Shown: positions 16,373-28,323, counted from the stretch's first letter. The stretch: 56,711 nt of DNA from Synechococcus sp. AG-679-A04 (GCA_003210775.1 QCUI01000007.1:1-56711); one strand, 5' to 3'. Notes: a model not told the origin generated them from the sequence alone. Numbers and translations are program-made.

Positions 16373-19228
16373 TCAGGCAACAGTGCTCCGCTGTGTTTCA
16401 GGCGGTGACGGCTGGAACATGAACATCGAGTAGATCACGTTGCGCCGCATATTGGTCATCATGTCCAGGAACATGTCGTAGCCCTCGTTCTTGTATTCGA
16501 TCAAGGGATCCTTCTGTCCATAGCCACGCAAACCCACCGACTCCCGCAGGCCATCCATGGCTTGCAAATGTTCACGCCAGAGCGTATCGATCTGCTGAAG
16601 GATGAAGAAGCGCTCGGCCTCGCGCATCAGGCCAGGCCTTTGCTGTTCGATCTGACCCTCCTTGAGGTCGTAAGCGTTGCGCAGTTGTTCCTGCATGAAG
16701 GCTTTGAGCTCCTCCATCGACAGCCCCTGCAACTGCTCGGGCTTGAGATCTTCAAGCAGGTACACAAACTCCTGCACCTTGCTCACCAGCTGAGCCACAT
16801 CCCATTCTTCGGGAGGTAGGTCCGGATTTACATAGGCCTCCACGATCTCATTCATGGTGCGCTCGCCGTAGCCGACCACCTGCTTCTTGAGCTCACGCCC
16901 ATCGATCACACGACGCCTCTCGGAGTAAACCGCCTTGCGCTGATTGTTCATCACCTCGTCGTACTCAAACACCTGCTTGCGGATGTCGTAGTAGTAGGTC
17001 TCCACTTTTTTCTGGGCCCCCTCCAAAGAGCGGGTAAGCATGCCGGATTCAATCGGCATGTCTTCCTCAACGCGGAACGCATTCATCAGCCCGGCTACAC
17101 GCTCACCACCGAAGATGCGCAGCAGGTTGTCTCCTAGAGACAGGAAGAAGCGGGTCGAACCAGGGTCGCCCTGACGGCCAGCGCGACCGCGCAACTGGTT
17201 ATCAACGCGGCGCGACTCGTGGCGCTCGGTGCCGATCACATGCAGGCCACCGGTCTCTCTCACCCGGCCCTCTTCCTGCTTGACCACCTCGTCGTATTCG
17301 CCTTTCACCATGGCGATGGCAGCACGCAAAGCTGCAATCTGGGCATCATCGGTGGGAGCTTTTTCAGCCGCCGTTGCGATGCGATCTTCCAGTTCGATCA
17401 CCGTGAGAGCACGGTCGCCCCACTCTTTAACTAACTCCCTAGCCAGCTCAGCAAGAGCCTGATCCGTGCTGTCAGTGAGCTGGCAGGGATAAAGGCTGCC
17501 GATTGCTTTGGCTTCGCTGGGTGCACTGCCATGGGGCCCGGAAGCTGGAGCGGCCTTGGCCGCAAAACCATCCCCACCATCCGTGCTGCGATGCAGCGGC
17601 ACCGGCGGGCGATGCCCCTCTTCCGGACGCACCAGACGGGGCAACAACACTTCCCGCAACTTGAGGCGGGCCATGTAATCGCTGTTACCGCCAAGGATAA
17701 TGTCGGTGCCACGACCGGCCATATTCGTGGCAATGGTGACGGCGCCTGAGCGGCCGGCCTGGGCCACGATCTCAGCCTCCCGCTCCACGTTTTCAGGCTT
17801 GGCGTTGAGAAGGTTGTGGGGGATGTTCTGTTCAGCCAGCAGTGAGCTGAGCAACTCGCTCTTTTCCACGCTGGTGGTACCCACCAACACCGGCCTGCCC
17901 TGCTGATGCACCTCAGCAGTCTCCAGGGCGACCGCACGCCACTTGGCCTCTTCTGTCTTGTACACCTGATCCACCCAGTCCTGACGAGCGCGCACCCGAT
18001 TGGTGGGCACGATCGTGGTTTCAAGCTTGTAGGTCTTCTCGAACTCGGTTTCCTCGGTCTTGGCCGTACCGGTCATGCCTGCCAGGCGCGGATACAGCAA
18101 AAAGAAGTTCTGGTAAGTAATCGACGCCAAGGTCTGGGTTTCAGGCTGGATCTGCAGCTCTTCCTTGGCTTCGATCGCCTGATGCTGTCCGTCACTCCAA
18201 CGGCGACCGGGCATCACTCGACCGGTGAACTCATCCACGATCACGGCTTCACCATCGCGAACGATGTAATTCACATCGCGAGTGAACAGTTCCTTGGCCT
18301 TGAGGGCATTGGTGATGTAATGCGCCCAGGGATCCTGAGGGTCGTAAAGATCATTCACGCCCGTCATCTGCTCGGCCTTGGCAAAGCCTTCATCGGTGAG
18401 TGTGCAGCTGCGCTGCTTCTCATCCACCTCGTAATCGCCCTCTGGATCAATACCGTCTTTGCCCATTTCAGCTGCACGCTCTAAGGCGGTCGCCACCTCG
18501 GCAGCCTTCTGATATTTCTCTTGTGGACGCTCTACCTGACCAGAAATAATCAGAGGCGTACGGGCTTCATCAATCAGAATTGAATCGACCTCGTCGATCA
18601 CGCAATACTGAAACTGGCGTTGAACCACTTCAACGATATCTGCCGCCATGTTGTCGCGCAGATAATCAAAACCGAGCTCGGAATTGGTGGCATAAGTGAT
18701 ATCGCAGCCATAGTTAATGCGGCGCTCTGGAGGAGCCATATCCTGCTGAATCAAACCCACTGAAAGGCCCAGGAAACGGTGCACCTGGCCCATCCATTCG
18801 GCATCGCGACGGGCCAGATAATCATTCACGGTCACCACGTGAACGCCACGACCCGTTAAAGCGTTCAAATAGCTGGGCAAGGTGGCCACCAGAGTTTTGC
18901 CCTCACCGGTTTTCATCTCACCTATTTGGCCCTCGTGCAGGACCATCCCACCGATCAACTGCACATCGAAATGGCGCATGCCCAGCACCCGCTTGGCGGC
19001 TTCGCGCACCACGGCAAAGGCCTCGGGCAGGATCTCATCCAGAATGGGGCGTTGATTCTCAAGGCTTCCAGCCTCAGCCAAACGCTCCTGAAACGCAGCC
19101 GTCTTGGCGCGTAGTTCGTCATCAGTGAGCGGAGCAATCTCCTCCTCCAGCAGATTGATATCGGAAACAATCGGCTGATACCGCTTCAGCTTGCGGGCAT
19201 TGGGGTCACCCAGCAGGAGCTTGAGCAT
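16373..19228 (-). CDS. secA: preprotein translocase ATPase SecA
   Basis: 951 residues from ATG at 19228 ([19 protein letters not shown]), which matches cyanobacterial SecA; the frame stays open upstream to 19300 but that part runs into the next gene's region. SecA drives proteins through SecYEG using ATP. Visible: Walker A MKTGEGKT at 105-112, [19 protein letters not shown], the preprotein crosslinking region and [12 protein letters not shown] low-complexity, Ala/Gly/Pro-rich linker at roughly 530-580 interrupts nucleotide-binding domain 2, as seen in cyanobacterial SecA. The C-terminus lacks the zinc-binding CxCxSGxxxxxCC tail of E. coli. Confidence 0.97.
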   Translation of the reverse strand: MLKLLLGDPNARKLKRYQPIVSDINLLEEEIAPLTDDELRAKTAAFQERLAEAGSLENQRPILDEILPEAFAVVREAAKRVLGMRHFDVQLIGGMVLHEGQIGEMKTGEGKTLVATLPSYLNALTGRGVHVVTVNDYLARRDAEWMGQVHRFLGLSVGLIQQDMAPPERRINYGCDITYATNSELGFDYLRDNMAADIVEVVQRQFQYCVIDEVDSILIDEARTPLIISGQVERPQEKYQKAAEVATALERAAEMGKDGIDPEGDYEVDEKQRSCTLTDEGFAKAEQMTGVNDLYDPQDPWAHYITNALKAKELFTRDVNYIVRDGEAVIVDEFTGRVMPGRRWSDGQHQAIEAKEELQIQPETQTLASITYQNFFLLYPRLAGMTGTAKTEETEFEKTYKLETTIVPTNRVRARQDWVDQVYKTEEAKWRAVALETAEVHQQGRPVLVGTTSVEKSELLSSLLAEQNIPHNLLNAKPENVEREAEIVAQAGRSGAVTIATNMAGRGTDIILGGNSDYMARLKLREVLLPRLVRPEEGHRPPVPLHRSTDGGDGFAAKAAPASGPHGSAPSEAKAIGSLYPCQLTDSTDQALAELARELVKEWGDRALTVIELEDRIATAAEKAPTDDAQIAALRAAIAMVKGEYDEVVKQEEGRVRETGGLHVIGTERHESRRVDNQLRGRAGRQGDPGSTRFFLSLGDNLLRIFGGERVAGLMNAFRVEEDMPIESGMLTRSLEGAQKKVETYYYDIRKQVFEYDEVMNNQRKAVYSERRRVIDGRELKKQVVGYGERTMNEIVEAYVNPDLPPEEWDVAQLVSKVQEFVYLLEDLKPEQLQGLSMEELKAFMQEQLRNAYDLKEGQIEQQRPGLMREAERFFILQQIDTLWREHLQAMDGLRESVGLRGYGQKDPLIEYKNEGYDMFLDMMTNMRRNVIYSMFMFQPSPPETQRSTVA

Positions 19229-19239
19229 GGTGTTGACTA

Positions 19240-20466
19240 CTACCCTCGAGCCCGAAAGCCTACCGGGGTCTGGGAACAAGTCATGGGGTTGCTCCAGCAT
19301 TCGAGCTGATCCAGCCAGATTTTCCGGCAGAAAAGTTGCTCGTAGCGAACGCGTGCCTGCACGCCGAGATGGCGCAGCAGAACAGGATCATCAGCAAGCT
19401 TCTGAAGCACCAACGGCAAATCCTCCGGCGTCTGCGACCAGTCGAGATCAGCCAACTCACAGACCCAACCCATGCCCGAGCGCCAACGCTGAAAGGCCAG
19501 TGCAGGCAGGCCGGCAGCCATCGCCTCAAGCTGAACGATGCCGAACGCCTCATTGGAACTCTCCGAGGGCAACACCAGTAGATCCGCCGCCAGAAGCTGG
19601 CTCAATTTGTCGGCCTCCGATAAGCGCCCATGGAATCGCACCACACCATTGGGGCGCGAGGCCGTGAGCTGATCACTGAGTGCCTCAAAGCCAGCCCGCC
19701 GCGGCCCATCGCCGACCACATCCAGCGACCAGGAGCTCTCAACACTCGCCAGGCTGTGCAACAGCCAATCCAATCGTTTGTAGCTGCCAAGGCGGCCGAT
19801 GAACAGCACGTGCATTGCTGGGTTGGCTTGCATCTGGGACAACGGCCGCGTCGCCACCAGTGCCGCAGCTTCCTGGTCATGGCTGAGGCAGCAGGGCAAA
19901 ACCGTAACCCGTTCAGAGCGGCAACCGCATCGCACCAATTCCGCTTTCAGTGAGGGTGAGGTGGTGATCACCCCAGAAAGCCAAGACACAACCCTCAGCG
20001 CCAGCCACTGATAAACGCCAAAAAAGCGTCCCTTGAATCCTGAAGCGGGTTCAAAAAAGAAGTGCCAGTGGGCCGTGACACGACGCCGAGGGCGAAGCAA
20101 ACGGGCGAGCAACAGAACCAACAGCACCCCGATGGAAGGCAGATGGCCATGTAGAGGCTGGTGCGAGCGCAACAACAACCACAAACCAGCCGACGGCAGT
20201 GGTAAGACCAGGCGCCCCAGTGCAGGCGTCCGCGCAAGCCGCCTGCGCGGGTAACCGGCAGGGATCGCGTCCTGTTCGCTGAGGCTGCATCCCTGCGCAT
20301 CCAGGCTCCAGACCGCTCCTCCCCAGACCATCGCCAATTCATGAGCCACCCGTTCAACGCCGCCATAGCCCGGTGGCCACTCGCGCAACAACTGTTGGAT
20401 GGGCTGGGGCCGCTGTTCAAGGGGGCTCTGCTCAAGCAGACGCTGTTCACCAGGCACTGACTTCAT
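19240..20466 (-). CDS. glycosyltransferase, GT4 type
   Basis: 408 residues. The N-terminal domain starts within about residue 30 with [18 protein letters not shown], the glycine-rich nucleotide-sugar loop of GT4 enzymes; the C-terminal domain has [17 protein letters not shown] and the catalytic EX7E region in [23 protein letters not shown]. It likely elongates a surface polysaccharide or glycolipid on the cytoplasmic face of the inner membrane. It ends 11 bp before secA, both on the - strand, but shares no function with it. The long proline/glutamine-rich start could be shortened if a later start is used. Confidence 0.88.
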   Translation of the reverse strand: MKSVPGEQRLLEQSPLEQRPQPIQQLLREWPPGYGGVERVAHELAMVWGGAVWSLDAQGCSLSEQDAIPAGYPRRRLARTPALGRLVLPLPSAGLWLLLRSHQPLHGHLPSIGVLLVLLLARLLRPRRRVTAHWHFFFEPASGFKGRFFGVYQWLALRVVSWLSGVITTSPSLKAELVRCGCRSERVTVLPCCLSHDQEAAALVATRPLSQMQANPAMHVLFIGRLGSYKRLDWLLHSLASVESSWSLDVVGDGPRRAGFEALSDQLTASRPNGVVRFHGRLSEADKLSQLLAADLLVLPSESSNEAFGIVQLEAMAAGLPALAFQRWRSGMGWVCELADLDWSQTPEDLPLVLQKLADDPVLLRHLGVQARVRYEQLFCRKIWLDQLECWSNPMTCSQTPVGFRARG

Positions 20467-20557
20467 GACCTCGGTGCTTCAAAGCCTTGGAACACCTGAA
20501 TTTTGTTGCACACAGCAAGTGAAGACACAGGGAGACGGATGATGAGGCCTGCATCAA

Positions 20558-21019
20558 ATGACCATGGCCCGCATCCATCTGGTTGAACATGCACCAGGAG
20601 CCCCAGGCCTGCGCCTGATGGGGATGGGGCCAAACCTACGCCCGACGCGCGGTCTGCTCAAACTACGTCTGTTACTGAATAAACACGCCTTCTGGGCCCA
20701 GGGGCGTAGCCGTCGACAACTGCGTGAAATGCTGAAAGGCAGCCAGGTGGTGGTCAGCCTCTGGCGCGGCAAGCGCATGGTGGGCTTCGGCCGAGCCAGC
20801 AGCGATGGGATCTACAGGGCCGTGCTCTGGGATGTGGTTGTGGCCGGCGACCTTCAGGGTCGTGGTCTTGGGCGACGGGTTGTTGAAGCGCTGCTGGCTT
20901 CGCCAAAACTGCGCGACGTGGAGCGGGTGTACTTAATGACCACCAACAGCAACGGGTTTTATGAACAAATGGGGTTCAGCAACGTTTGCTCTCAGCAGCT
21001 GCTGATCCGAAAACAATGA
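20558..21019 (+). CDS. GNAT-family N-acetyltransferase
   Basis: 153 residues. Acetyl-CoA binding motif A is clear: VLWDVVVAGDLQGRGLGRRVVEALL (Q/RxxGxG/A), followed by the motif B region with NSNGFYEQMGF. The preceding strand KRMVGFGRASSDGIYRAVL resembles plant plastid GNATs and their cyanobacterial relatives. Substrate unknown; lysine or N-terminal protein acetylation is possible. It is transcribed divergently from the glycosyltransferase at 20466, with a 91-bp gap. Confidence 0.87.
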   Translation: MTMARIHLVEHAPGAPGLRLMGMGPNLRPTRGLLKLRLLLNKHAFWAQGRSRRQLREMLKGSQVVVSLWRGKRMVGFGRASSDGIYRAVLWDVVVAGDLQGRGLGRRVVEALLASPKLRDVERVYLMTTNSNGFYEQMGFSNVCSQQLLIRKQ

Positions 21020-21026
21020 CTCAATA

Positions 21027-21098
21027 AGCGGATGAAGAGATTCGAACTCTCGACCCTCTCCTTGGCAAGGAGATGCTCTACCACTGAGCTACATCCGC
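21027..21098 (-). tRNA. tRNA-Gly (GCC)
   Basis: 72-nt cloverleaf on the - strand. Acceptor stem GCGGATG / CATCCGC with discriminator T, D-loop with AGCTCAGTGGTAGAGC, anticodon loop TTGCCAA (anticodon GCC), T-loop GTTCGAATC. No CCA is encoded after the discriminator base. It lies between the GNAT gene and ribH. Confidence 0.97.
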
Positions 21099-21171
21099 AG
21101 GCCAGCCGGTGAAATTCACCTGATGACCCCGGCAGCATGGACCACGAAGGGGCCGTTGGTCAATCCACCGT

Positions 21172-21654
21172 TCAAGCCGCTGGCAATGCCTTCACAAGAG
21201 AACCCATTTCCAGAGCCTGCAGGGCATAGCTCCATCCCAAATTGCTCTTGATCCCTGCTCGCTCGAGTGCCTGTTGCATGGTGTCGGTTGTGAGCACACC
21301 GAAGATCACGGGCACACCAGTGTCTCGAGACACGCTGGCAATCCCCTTGCTGGCCTCAGCCACCACAACATCGAAATGGGGAGTGTCTCCGCGAATCACA
21401 GCCCCAAGGGTAATCACCACCTGATAGCGACCGCTGCGAGCTAGCTGCTGAGCCACCAGGGGCAACTCAAAAGAACCAGGCACCCAGGCCGTATCGAGTT
21501 GAGTGCTGTCCGCACTGGTGTCGATCCCATGGCGTCCGAGACAGTCCAGGCAGCCGCTCAACAACTTGGCCGTCACCAGATCGTTGAATCGGGCAACAAC
21601 AACGGCGATGCGCAGGCCCTGCACATCGGTGAACCGTCCTTCAAAGGTGGCCAT
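21172..21654 (-). CDS. ribH: 6,7-dimethyl-8-ribityllumazine synthase
   Basis: 160 residues, the usual size. It condenses 5-amino-6-ribitylaminouracil with dihydroxybutanone phosphate in the penultimate step of riboflavin synthesis, in an icosahedral or pentameric assembly. Diagnostic [12 protein letters not shown] near the N-terminus (active-site aromatic and ribityl binding), PGSFELPL, and [14 protein letters not shown] with the catalytic His. It stands alone between tRNA-Gly and psbZ, both on the - strand. Confidence 0.97.
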   Translation of the reverse strand: MATFEGRFTDVQGLRIAVVVARFNDLVTAKLLSGCLDCLGRHGIDTSADSTQLDTAWVPGSFELPLVAQQLARSGRYQVVITLGAVIRGDTPHFDVVVAEASKGIASVSRDTGVPVIFGVLTTDTMQQALERAGIKSNLGWSYALQALEMGSLVKALPAA

Positions 21655-21731
21655 GACGCCTTGATCCGTTCATCCCATGTTCACACTCGGCCGGCGTGAA
21701 CTGGAAAAAAAAGATGCTCTCCGGCCTTGCT

Positions 21732-21920
21732 TCAGACCACGAAGAAGCTCATGCCCCAGTTCACCAGCACCAAGGCCACCCAGGCAATGCCACCCAGCAA
21801 AATAAGGCGATTGGAGCGGCCGCTGTCCTCATTCGAGGCGTAAAGAACAGGCACAGCCACGATCAACGCAAAGGACATCACCACCAGTGCCAGAACGGTG
21901 AGGGTGTTAAGGATCTGCAT
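21732..21920 (-). CDS. psbZ: photosystem II protein PsbZ
   Basis: 62 residues from ATG at 21920; the frame is open further upstream to 21998 but PsbZ is always 62 residues with [21 protein letters not shown] at the start. Two transmembrane helices are seen, with the [21 protein letters not shown]-terminal helix. PsbZ is a peripheral PSII core subunit that helps hold antenna and dimer contacts in the thylakoid. It is divergent from mutS with a 134-bp gap. Confidence 0.96.
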   Translation of the reverse strand: MQILNTLTVLALVVMSFALIVAVPVLYASNEDSGRSNRLILLGGIAWVALVLVNWGMSFFVV

Positions 21921-22054
21921 GGTGAATCGGTCGACGCCAGGTCGTTCACGGCGATTCTCCCATGTTGGGGAGAGTCGGCTCCGTTGTGGCGGCATCAAGC
22001 TTCACAGCTTGTGGTGAACGCCATCGGTACGATCCAGCCACTTCCGGATGTCCC

Positions 22055-24796
22055 ATGCCCCGCACCTGCCCCCAGCCCGAGGAGCAGTCGCTGCAGGGGA
22101 ATCTGTTCGGGGCTCCAGAACCGACCGATCAAGCCACGGCCCCGTCCTCCAGGGCTTGTGACGCCTTAGCCGCGGATGCACTGGCTGAGCTCACTGACGC
22201 CAGCCTCAGCGCTGATGCCTCTGCCCGCCCCAGGCAGCGACAGGGCAGCAACAGTGATCTCGACCAAGCCTCCAACCAGGTCGACGAGCTAACCAGCTCA
22301 GACAACGACGACAGCGACACCCCGCCCTGGGCCCACCACAGCCAGGTGGATCAGACCCTGCTGACGCCAATGTTGCGTCACTACGTGGAACTCAAGGCGG
22401 AGCACCCCGAGCGTGTGCTGCTCTACCGACTTGGTGATTTCTTCGAGTGTTTCTTCGAGGATGCCGTCGAGCTCTCGCGGGTGCTGGAATTCACCCTCAC
22501 CGGCAAGGAAGGGGGCAAGGCGATCGGTCGCGTGCCCATGGCAGGTATTCCCCATCACGCCGCCGAGCGCTACTGCGCTGAACTGATTCGCCGTGGTTAC
22601 TCGGTGGCGTTATGCGACCAGCTAGAGACCACCCCGGCCAAGGGAGCCTTACTCAAGCGGGGAATCACCAGGGTTCTCACCCCGGGGACGGTGCTGGAGG
22701 AAGGCATGCTCGCTGCCCGCCGCAACAACTGGCTGGCCGCAGTGGTGGTGGAACCTGCCAACAGCAAGCAACCCTTGCGCTGGGGCCTGGCCAGCGCCGA
22801 TGTGAGCACTGGCGACGTTCAGGTGATGGAACGCAGCGGCAGCGATGCCCTGCACCAACACCTGGCACAGCTGGAGGCCTCGGAATTGCTCTGGGCAGCC
22901 AGCGACGACGCCAACACGCAGCGACCTGCCTGGTGTCCTGAACGGCTGATGCTCAGCCCGATGGCGCTCACACCCTTCAGCCAACCCCAGGCCGAGCAGG
23001 CCCTGATCACGCACTATCGACTGGCTGGCCTGGATGGCCTTGGCCTGCAAGAACTACCCCTGGCCCTGAGGGCCTTGGGTGGGCTGCTGCAGTACGTCAA
23101 TGACACCCAGCCGCTCGAAGAGGCCACGCGGGTGCCCCTGGATGTGCCGAAGATCGTGCAGGCCGGCGATGCCCTGGTGCTCGATGCCCAGACCCGCCGC
23201 AATCTGGAACTGACGGCCACCCAACGCGACGGACAACTCCAGGGCTCACTGCTCTGGGCCATCGACCAAACGCTCACCGCCATGGGTGGGCGATGCCTGC
23301 GCCGCTGGCTGGAAGCGCCGCTGATGGACCTCAACGCCATCCGGGAGAGGCAAAGCGTGGTGAGCCTGCTGGTGAGCCAGAGGCCCCTGCGCCAAGCCCT
23401 GCGGCGACTACTGCGGCCGATGGGCGATCTGGAACGGCTGGCGGGTCGGGCCGGTGCCGGTCATGCCAGCGCTCGCGACCTGGTGGCCATCGCCGATGGG
23501 CTGGAACGCCTACCCCGACTGGCCAGTCGCCTGGAAGGAATCCTGGACACATGGCCACAGGTGCTGGAGGCGCTGCTGCAGCCAAATCCAGCACTCGCTG
23601 AACTGGCCACCTCCATTCGCCATGGCTTGGTGGATGCTCCGCCGCTCTCGCTCAGTGAAGGTGGGCTCATCCATGACGGTGTGGACCCACTTCTGGATGG
23701 CCTGCGCAATCAGCTCGATGACCAGGACGCCTGGCTGGCCGAGCAGGAACGCTTGGAGCGAGAGCTCAGTGGCATCAGCAACCTGCGTTTGCAATACCAC
23801 CGCACCTTTGGATATTTCCTGGCGGTTAGCAAAGCGAAGGCGTCCTCCGTGCCGGACCACTGGATCCGCCGCCAGACCCTTGCCAATGAAGAACGCTTCA
23901 TCACTCCCGAACTGAAGGAGCGGGAGGGCCGCATCTTCCAGCTGCGGGCAAGAGCCTTTCAACTTGAATACGAACTGTTCTGCAAGCTGCGCGACCAGGT
24001 GGGCAGCATGGCAACACCAATCCGCGAAGCTGCCCGCGCCACGGCGGCGTTGGACGCACTCACCGCCCTGGCCGACACGGCTGCCACATCAGGCTGGTGT
24101 GCTCCGCAACTGAGCGACGATCGTGAGCTCACGATCTCAGCTGGCCGCCACCCAGTGGTGGAACAGTTGCTGGTGGAAGACCCTTTCACCCCGAATGATC
24201 TTGGCTTGGGAACAGACACCGACCTGATCGTGCTGACGGGGCCCAATGCCAGCGGCAAAAGCTGTTATTTGCGCCAGATCGGCCTGATCCAGCTGTTGGC
24301 CCAAATCGGCAGCTGGGTGCCGGCATCCTCTGCTCAGGTCGGCCTGGCCGATCGCATCTTCACGCGGGTGGGCGCCGTGGATGATCTCGCCGCAGGCCAG
24401 TCCACCTTCATGGTGGAAATGGCCGAAACCGCCAACATCCTTCACCACGCCAGCGACCGCTCCCTGGTGCTGCTTGATGAAATCGGCCGAGGCACAGCCA
24501 CCTTCGATGGCCTCTCGATCGCCTGGGCCGTGAGCGAACATCTGGCCGGCGATCTCAAGGCGCGCACGGTGTTCGCCACCCACTATCACGAGCTCAATAA
24601 CCTGGCGGAGGAGCGGCCCAACGTGGCCAACTTCCAGGTGATGGTGGAGGAAACCGGCGAAGATCTCGTATTCCTGCATCAGGTGCAGATCGGTGGTGCC
24701 AGCCGCAGTTACGGCATCGAAGCCGCGCGCCTGGCCGGAGTGCCCACGCGCGTTGTGCAGCGGGCCCGGCAGGTACTCGATCAGCTGGCGGCCTGA
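22055..24796 (+). CDS. mutS: DNA mismatch repair protein MutS
   Basis: 913 residues from ATG at 22055 ([19 protein letters not shown]); an earlier in-frame ATG at 21962 gives 944 residues but lacks homology, so its use is uncertain. The N-terminal 100 residues are acidic, low complexity. The mismatch-binding domain begins near [29 protein letters not shown], with the Phe-x-Glu (F.E of DFFEC) mismatch contact. The ATPase has Walker [15 protein letters not shown] near 735 and [12 protein letters not shown]. MutS finds mismatches and recruits MutL. Its last 16 bp overlap the convergent cobH. Confidence 0.95.
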   Translation: MPRTCPQPEEQSLQGNLFGAPEPTDQATAPSSRACDALAADALAELTDASLSADASARPRQRQGSNSDLDQASNQVDELTSSDNDDSDTPPWAHHSQVDQTLLTPMLRHYVELKAEHPERVLLYRLGDFFECFFEDAVELSRVLEFTLTGKEGGKAIGRVPMAGIPHHAAERYCAELIRRGYSVALCDQLETTPAKGALLKRGITRVLTPGTVLEEGMLAARRNNWLAAVVVEPANSKQPLRWGLASADVSTGDVQVMERSGSDALHQHLAQLEASELLWAASDDANTQRPAWCPERLMLSPMALTPFSQPQAEQALITHYRLAGLDGLGLQELPLALRALGGLLQYVNDTQPLEEATRVPLDVPKIVQAGDALVLDAQTRRNLELTATQRDGQLQGSLLWAIDQTLTAMGGRCLRRWLEAPLMDLNAIRERQSVVSLLVSQRPLRQALRRLLRPMGDLERLAGRAGAGHASARDLVAIADGLERLPRLASRLEGILDTWPQVLEALLQPNPALAELATSIRHGLVDAPPLSLSEGGLIHDGVDPLLDGLRNQLDDQDAWLAEQERLERELSGISNLRLQYHRTFGYFLAVSKAKASSVPDHWIRRQTLANEERFITPELKEREGRIFQLRARAFQLEYELFCKLRDQVGSMATPIREAARATAALDALTALADTAATSGWCAPQLSDDRELTISAGRHPVVEQLLVEDPFTPNDLGLGTDTDLIVLTGPNASGKSCYLRQIGLIQLLAQIGSWVPASSAQVGLADRIFTRVGAVDDLAAGQSTFMVEMAETANILHHASDRSLVLLDEIGRGTATFDGLSIAWAVSEHLAGDLKARTVFATHYHELNNLAEERPNVANFQVMVEETGEDLVFLHQVQIGGASRSYGIEAARLAGVPTRVVQRARQVLDQLAA

Positions 24797-25416
24797 GCCG
24801 CTCGGAGCAGGGCATTCGCTGCTGCAGCCACCAAACCGGCACCACCGCGGGTTCCCTCTAGGCGAATCTGAGCCAGAGCAGTCGCTGCCAGACGGCGCTT
24901 GCTTTCAGGGACGCCCACGAAGCCAACCGGCATTCCGATCACCAGCGAGGGCGCAAGGGCTCCTGCATCTAGCTGATCAAGCAACTGCTCCAACGCCGTA
25001 GGAGCACTCCCCACAAGCAACACCGGCATGGGCTCACCCTTTGCGCTGGCTGCCTGGGTGAGCTCAGGCCAGGCCCTCAGCATTGCCGCAGCGGAACGGG
25101 TGGAGTCTTGCGGTGAAAGCGCAGGCGCCCAGTCGAGCAGGCAGCACACGGACGTGCCCAGTGTGCGCATGGTCATCGGCCTCACAGCAGCCGCGGCCAT
25201 GGCCGTGTCCGTGAGGATTGATGCCCCGCCCTGTAAGGCTGCAAGTCCTTGCTCGCAGGCCCCCTCGCTGAAACGCAACAGCGGCTGTAGGCCTGGATCT
25301 CCGCTGCTGTGCACCAGACGCTCCAACACCTGCTGCTGCAGAGGATCGAGTCCCGTTTCCCCCAGCAAGGCCCGGATTCGACGGATGCTTTCCGTGAAGA
25401 TCGGATGATCAGCCAT
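24781..25416 (-). CDS. cobH: precorrin-8X methylmutase
   Basis: 211 residues from ATG at 25416, preceded by AGAGGA. An in-frame ATG at 25479 would add 21 residues. The enzyme moves the C11 methyl group to C12 to give hydrogenobyrinate (or the cobalt form, CbiC) in cobalamin synthesis. The catalytic His is in [14 protein letters not shown] (His36), and [14 protein letters not shown] and the [20 protein letters not shown] loop are typical of the family. No cobalamin riboswitch was seen. It is divergent from holA. Confidence 0.93.
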   Translation of the reverse strand: MADHPIFTESIRRIRALLGETGLDPLQQQVLERLVHSSGDPGLQPLLRFSEGACEQGLAALQGGASILTDTAMAAAAVRPMTMRTLGTSVCCLLDWAPALSPQDSTRSAAAMLRAWPELTQAASAKGEPMPVLLVGSAPTALEQLLDQLDAGALAPSLVIGMPVGFVGVPESKRRLAATALAQIRLEGTRGGAGLVAAAANALLRAAQAAS

Positions 25417-25485
25417 TGCAGCAATTTCCTCTGACGGGGACTGCCAGTCAGGGCAGACTTTGACATTGTCCGACGACATGCCTCA

Positions 25486-26475
25486 ATGCCGATCCAGTTG
25501 TTCTGGGGCGATGATTCCGCCGCGCTGGAACGGGCGATTCAGGCCTTGATCAAGAAGGCGGTAGATCCGAGCTGGGCGAGCGTCAACGTGAGTCGGCTGG
25601 ATGGCAGCGAGACGGGACAGGCCAGGCAGGCTCTGGAAGAAGCACGCACACCACCCTTCGGCGCTGGTTCCAGGGTGGTGCTGCTGCAGCGGTCTCCCTT
25701 CTGCAACGCCTGCCCCAGCGAGCTGGCCGATCGCTTCGAAGCGTCTCTGGATGGCATCCCTGAAAGCACCCAGCTGCTGCTCTGCCATCCCTCCAAACCC
25801 GACGGTCGGTTGCGCACCACCAAAGCCCTGATGAAACGCATCAAGGCTGGAGAAGCCGGCGAGCGCAGCTTCAAGCTGCCGGCAATCTGGGACGGTGCCG
25901 GCCAGCGTCAGCTGGTGGAGCGCACCGCTGAGGAGCTGAATCTGAGGCTGGAGCCTGGTGCGGTGGATGCCTTGATCGACGCCATCGGCAACGACAGCGC
26001 AAGGCTGACCATGGAGCTGCAGAAGCTGGCTCTCCATGCTGAAAGCAGCGGCGATGCACGCATCAGTGCCAGCTCCGTTAACAGCCTGATCGAGGGGCTC
26101 AGCACCAACGCTCTACAAGTGGGGGACGCCCTGCTGGCAGGCGATCCAGGCCAGGCGATTGCCTTGCTGGATGCCCTCAATGATGCGGGCGAACCCGCTC
26201 TGCGCATTGTGGCCACGCTGACCGGTCAGATCAGGGGTTGGCTCTGGGTGATGCTGCTGGAACAACAGGGAGAGCGAGATGTGGGGGTCATCGCCAAGGC
26301 AGCTGGGATCGGCAACCCCAAGCGGATCTACGTGATGCGCAAACAGCTGCAAGGGCGTTCACCCCAGCGCTGCCTCAATTTGCTGGGCCGTCTGCTGGAT
26401 GTAGAAGCAGCCATCAAACGCGGCACCCAGCCCGGGGATGCTTTTCGTGATGGGCTGCTGGGAGCAGCACAGTGA
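25486..26475 (+). CDS. holA: DNA polymerase III delta subunit
   Basis: 329 residues. Delta opens the sliding clamp as part of the clamp loader. The pattern MPIQLFWGDDSAALERAI at the N-terminus, the WDGAGQRQLVERTAEELNL middle and the C-terminal AIALLDALNDAGEPALRIVATLTGQIRGWLWV match HolA. It is AAA+-like without Walker motifs, as is normal for delta. It is followed after 30 bp by lysC. Confidence 0.93.
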   Translation: MPIQLFWGDDSAALERAIQALIKKAVDPSWASVNVSRLDGSETGQARQALEEARTPPFGAGSRVVLLQRSPFCNACPSELADRFEASLDGIPESTQLLLCHPSKPDGRLRTTKALMKRIKAGEAGERSFKLPAIWDGAGQRQLVERTAEELNLRLEPGAVDALIDAIGNDSARLTMELQKLALHAESSGDARISASSVNSLIEGLSTNALQVGDALLAGDPGQAIALLDALNDAGEPALRIVATLTGQIRGWLWVMLLEQQGERDVGVIAKAAGIGNPKRIYVMRKQLQGRSPQRCLNLLGRLLDVEAAIKRGTQPGDAFRDGLLGAAQ

Positions 26476-26505
26476 GACAATCGCCTGCGAAATGAGGCGG
26501 CATGG

Positions 26506-28308
26506 ATGGCCCTGCTGGTGCAGAAGTTCGGCGGAACCTCCGTCGGCAGCGTGGAGCGCATCCAGGCCGTGGCAAGTCGTATCGCCAACTGCAAGGAGGA
26601 GGGTCACGATCTGGTGATCGTGGTCTCGGCCATGGGCCACACCACCGACGAACTAACCGCCAAGGCCAACGCCATCAGCAGCAATCCACCGCAGCGTGAG
26701 ATGGACATGCTGCTGGCCACCGGTGAGCAGGTGTCGATTGCGCTGCTCTCCATGGCGCTGCATGAGCTGGGCATCCCAGCTATCTCCATGACCGGCCCCC
26801 AGGTGGGCATCGTGACCGAATCCGCCCATGGCAAGGCACGCATCCTCGACGTGCGTACCGATCGTTTGCGCAGCCAACTGGCCGAGGGCCGCGTCGTGGT
26901 GGTGGCAGGTTTTCAGGGCACGAGCCAGAGCAGCGGCGGCACCGCTGAAATCACCACACTGGGGCGCGGAGGCTCCGACACCTCAGCCGTAGCGCTGGCG
27001 GCAGCCCTTGGTGCCTCAGCGTGTGAGATTTACACCGATGTACCTGGGGTGCTCACCACCGATCCACGCAAGGTGGAAGACGCCCAGCTGATGCCTCGGG
27101 TGAGCTGCGACGAAATGCTCGAACTGGCCAGCCTCGGCGCTGCTGTACTGCACCCCCGCGCCGTGGAGATCGCGCGCAATTACGGCGTCACGATGGTGGT
27201 GCGCTCCAGCTGGAGTGATGAACCTGGCACAACGCTCACCAGCCGCAACTCGCGGCCCATTGGCCGCGAAGGTCTGGAACTGGGGAGACCGGTAGACGAC
27301 GCCGAACTGGTGGAGCATCAGGCCGTGCTGGCGCTCTCCCATGTGTCCGATCAGCCCGGCGTTGCCGCCCAGCTGTTCGAAAGCCTGTCTGAGGGTGGCG
27401 TGAATGTGGACCTGATCATCCAGGCCACCCACGAAGGCAACAGCAACGACATCACCTTCACCGTGGCTGAAACTGACCTGGAGAGAGCTCGCAGCATCTG
27501 TGAATCCCTGATCCAGAAGCTGGGCGGTGAGCTGGTCGCCCAGTCCGGGATGAGCAAGCTGAGCATCGGCGGCGCCGGCATCATGGGCCGTCCCGGCATC
27601 GCCGCCGGTTTGTTTCAGACCCTCTCCAGAGTGGGCATCAATCTGCGTGTGATCGCAACCAGTGAAGTGAAGGTGAGCTGTGTAATCAACGCCGATGTTG
27701 GCAGCAAAGCCCTTCATGCCACCCAGGAGGCCTTCGAACTGGAGGCCGGTCAGATCAGCCTGAATCCCTGTGCAAGCGGCGAAGGTGAACCGGAAGTACG
27801 CGGCGTGGCCCTCGACCGGGACCAGGCCCAGGTGAGCGTGCGCCATGTTCCCGACAAACCCGGAACCGCTGGAGCCCTCTGCAATGCGCTGGCCGACGCG
27901 GGCATCAGCCTTGATGCCATCGTCCAGTCGGAACGCCAGCACGCCGATGGGAGCCGCGATATCAGTTTCACGCTCAAACGCGACGACCGCAGTGCCGCGG
28001 ATCGCGCCCTGCGTGCTCTGCTGGCCCAATGGCCTGGAGCCCTGCTGGAAGACGGTCCAGCCATTGCCAGAGTCAGTGCTGTTGGTGCAGGCATGCCTGC
28101 CACAGCGGGTACCGCAGGTCGCATGTTCCGTTTTCTGGCAGAAGCGGGCGTGAATATCGAAATGATCGCCACCAGTGAAATCCGCACCAGCTGCGTGGTC
28201 GCTGAGGCCGATGGTGTTGCAGCACTTCAGGCCGTGCATGCCGGTTTCAAGCTGGGTGGCAGCACCCGCCATGCAGCCGAGGGAACCGAATCACCAGTGG
28301 TGGCCTAG
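26506..28308 (+). CDS. lysC: aspartate kinase with four ACT domains
   Basis: 600 residues, longer than the 410-residue common form. The kinase domain spans about 1-250 (VQKFGGTSVGSVERI, then TTLGRGGSDTSAVALAAALGA and EIYTDVPGVLTTDPR). Four ACT-type regulatory segments follow, at about 265-340, 345-420, 440-510 and 520-590, as two related pairs; VNVDLIIQATHEG and SVSAVGAGM-like VSAVGAGMP parts show the duplication. It phosphorylates aspartate at the start of Lys, Thr and Met synthesis and is inhibited by end products through ACT domains. The doubled ACT set is known in cyanobacterial enzymes. Confidence 0.96.
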   Translation: MALLVQKFGGTSVGSVERIQAVASRIANCKEEGHDLVIVVSAMGHTTDELTAKANAISSNPPQREMDMLLATGEQVSIALLSMALHELGIPAISMTGPQVGIVTESAHGKARILDVRTDRLRSQLAEGRVVVVAGFQGTSQSSGGTAEITTLGRGGSDTSAVALAAALGASACEIYTDVPGVLTTDPRKVEDAQLMPRVSCDEMLELASLGAAVLHPRAVEIARNYGVTMVVRSSWSDEPGTTLTSRNSRPIGREGLELGRPVDDAELVEHQAVLALSHVSDQPGVAAQLFESLSEGGVNVDLIIQATHEGNSNDITFTVAETDLERARSICESLIQKLGGELVAQSGMSKLSIGGAGIMGRPGIAAGLFQTLSRVGINLRVIATSEVKVSCVINADVGSKALHATQEAFELEAGQISLNPCASGEGEPEVRGVALDRDQAQVSVRHVPDKPGTAGALCNALADAGISLDAIVQSERQHADGSRDISFTLKRDDRSAADRALRALLAQWPGALLEDGPAIARVSAVGAGMPATAGTAGRMFRFLAEAGVNIEMIATSEIRTSCVVAEADGVAALQAVHAGFKLGGSTRHAAEGTESPVVA

Positions 28309-28323
28309 CTGTGCCTTAGCAGC

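Noticed and set aside
27016-28272. 418-codon open frame antisense to lysC
   Set aside because: The sense strand is a clear aspartate kinase; the antisense frame has no recognisable motif and arises from GC-rich codon bias.
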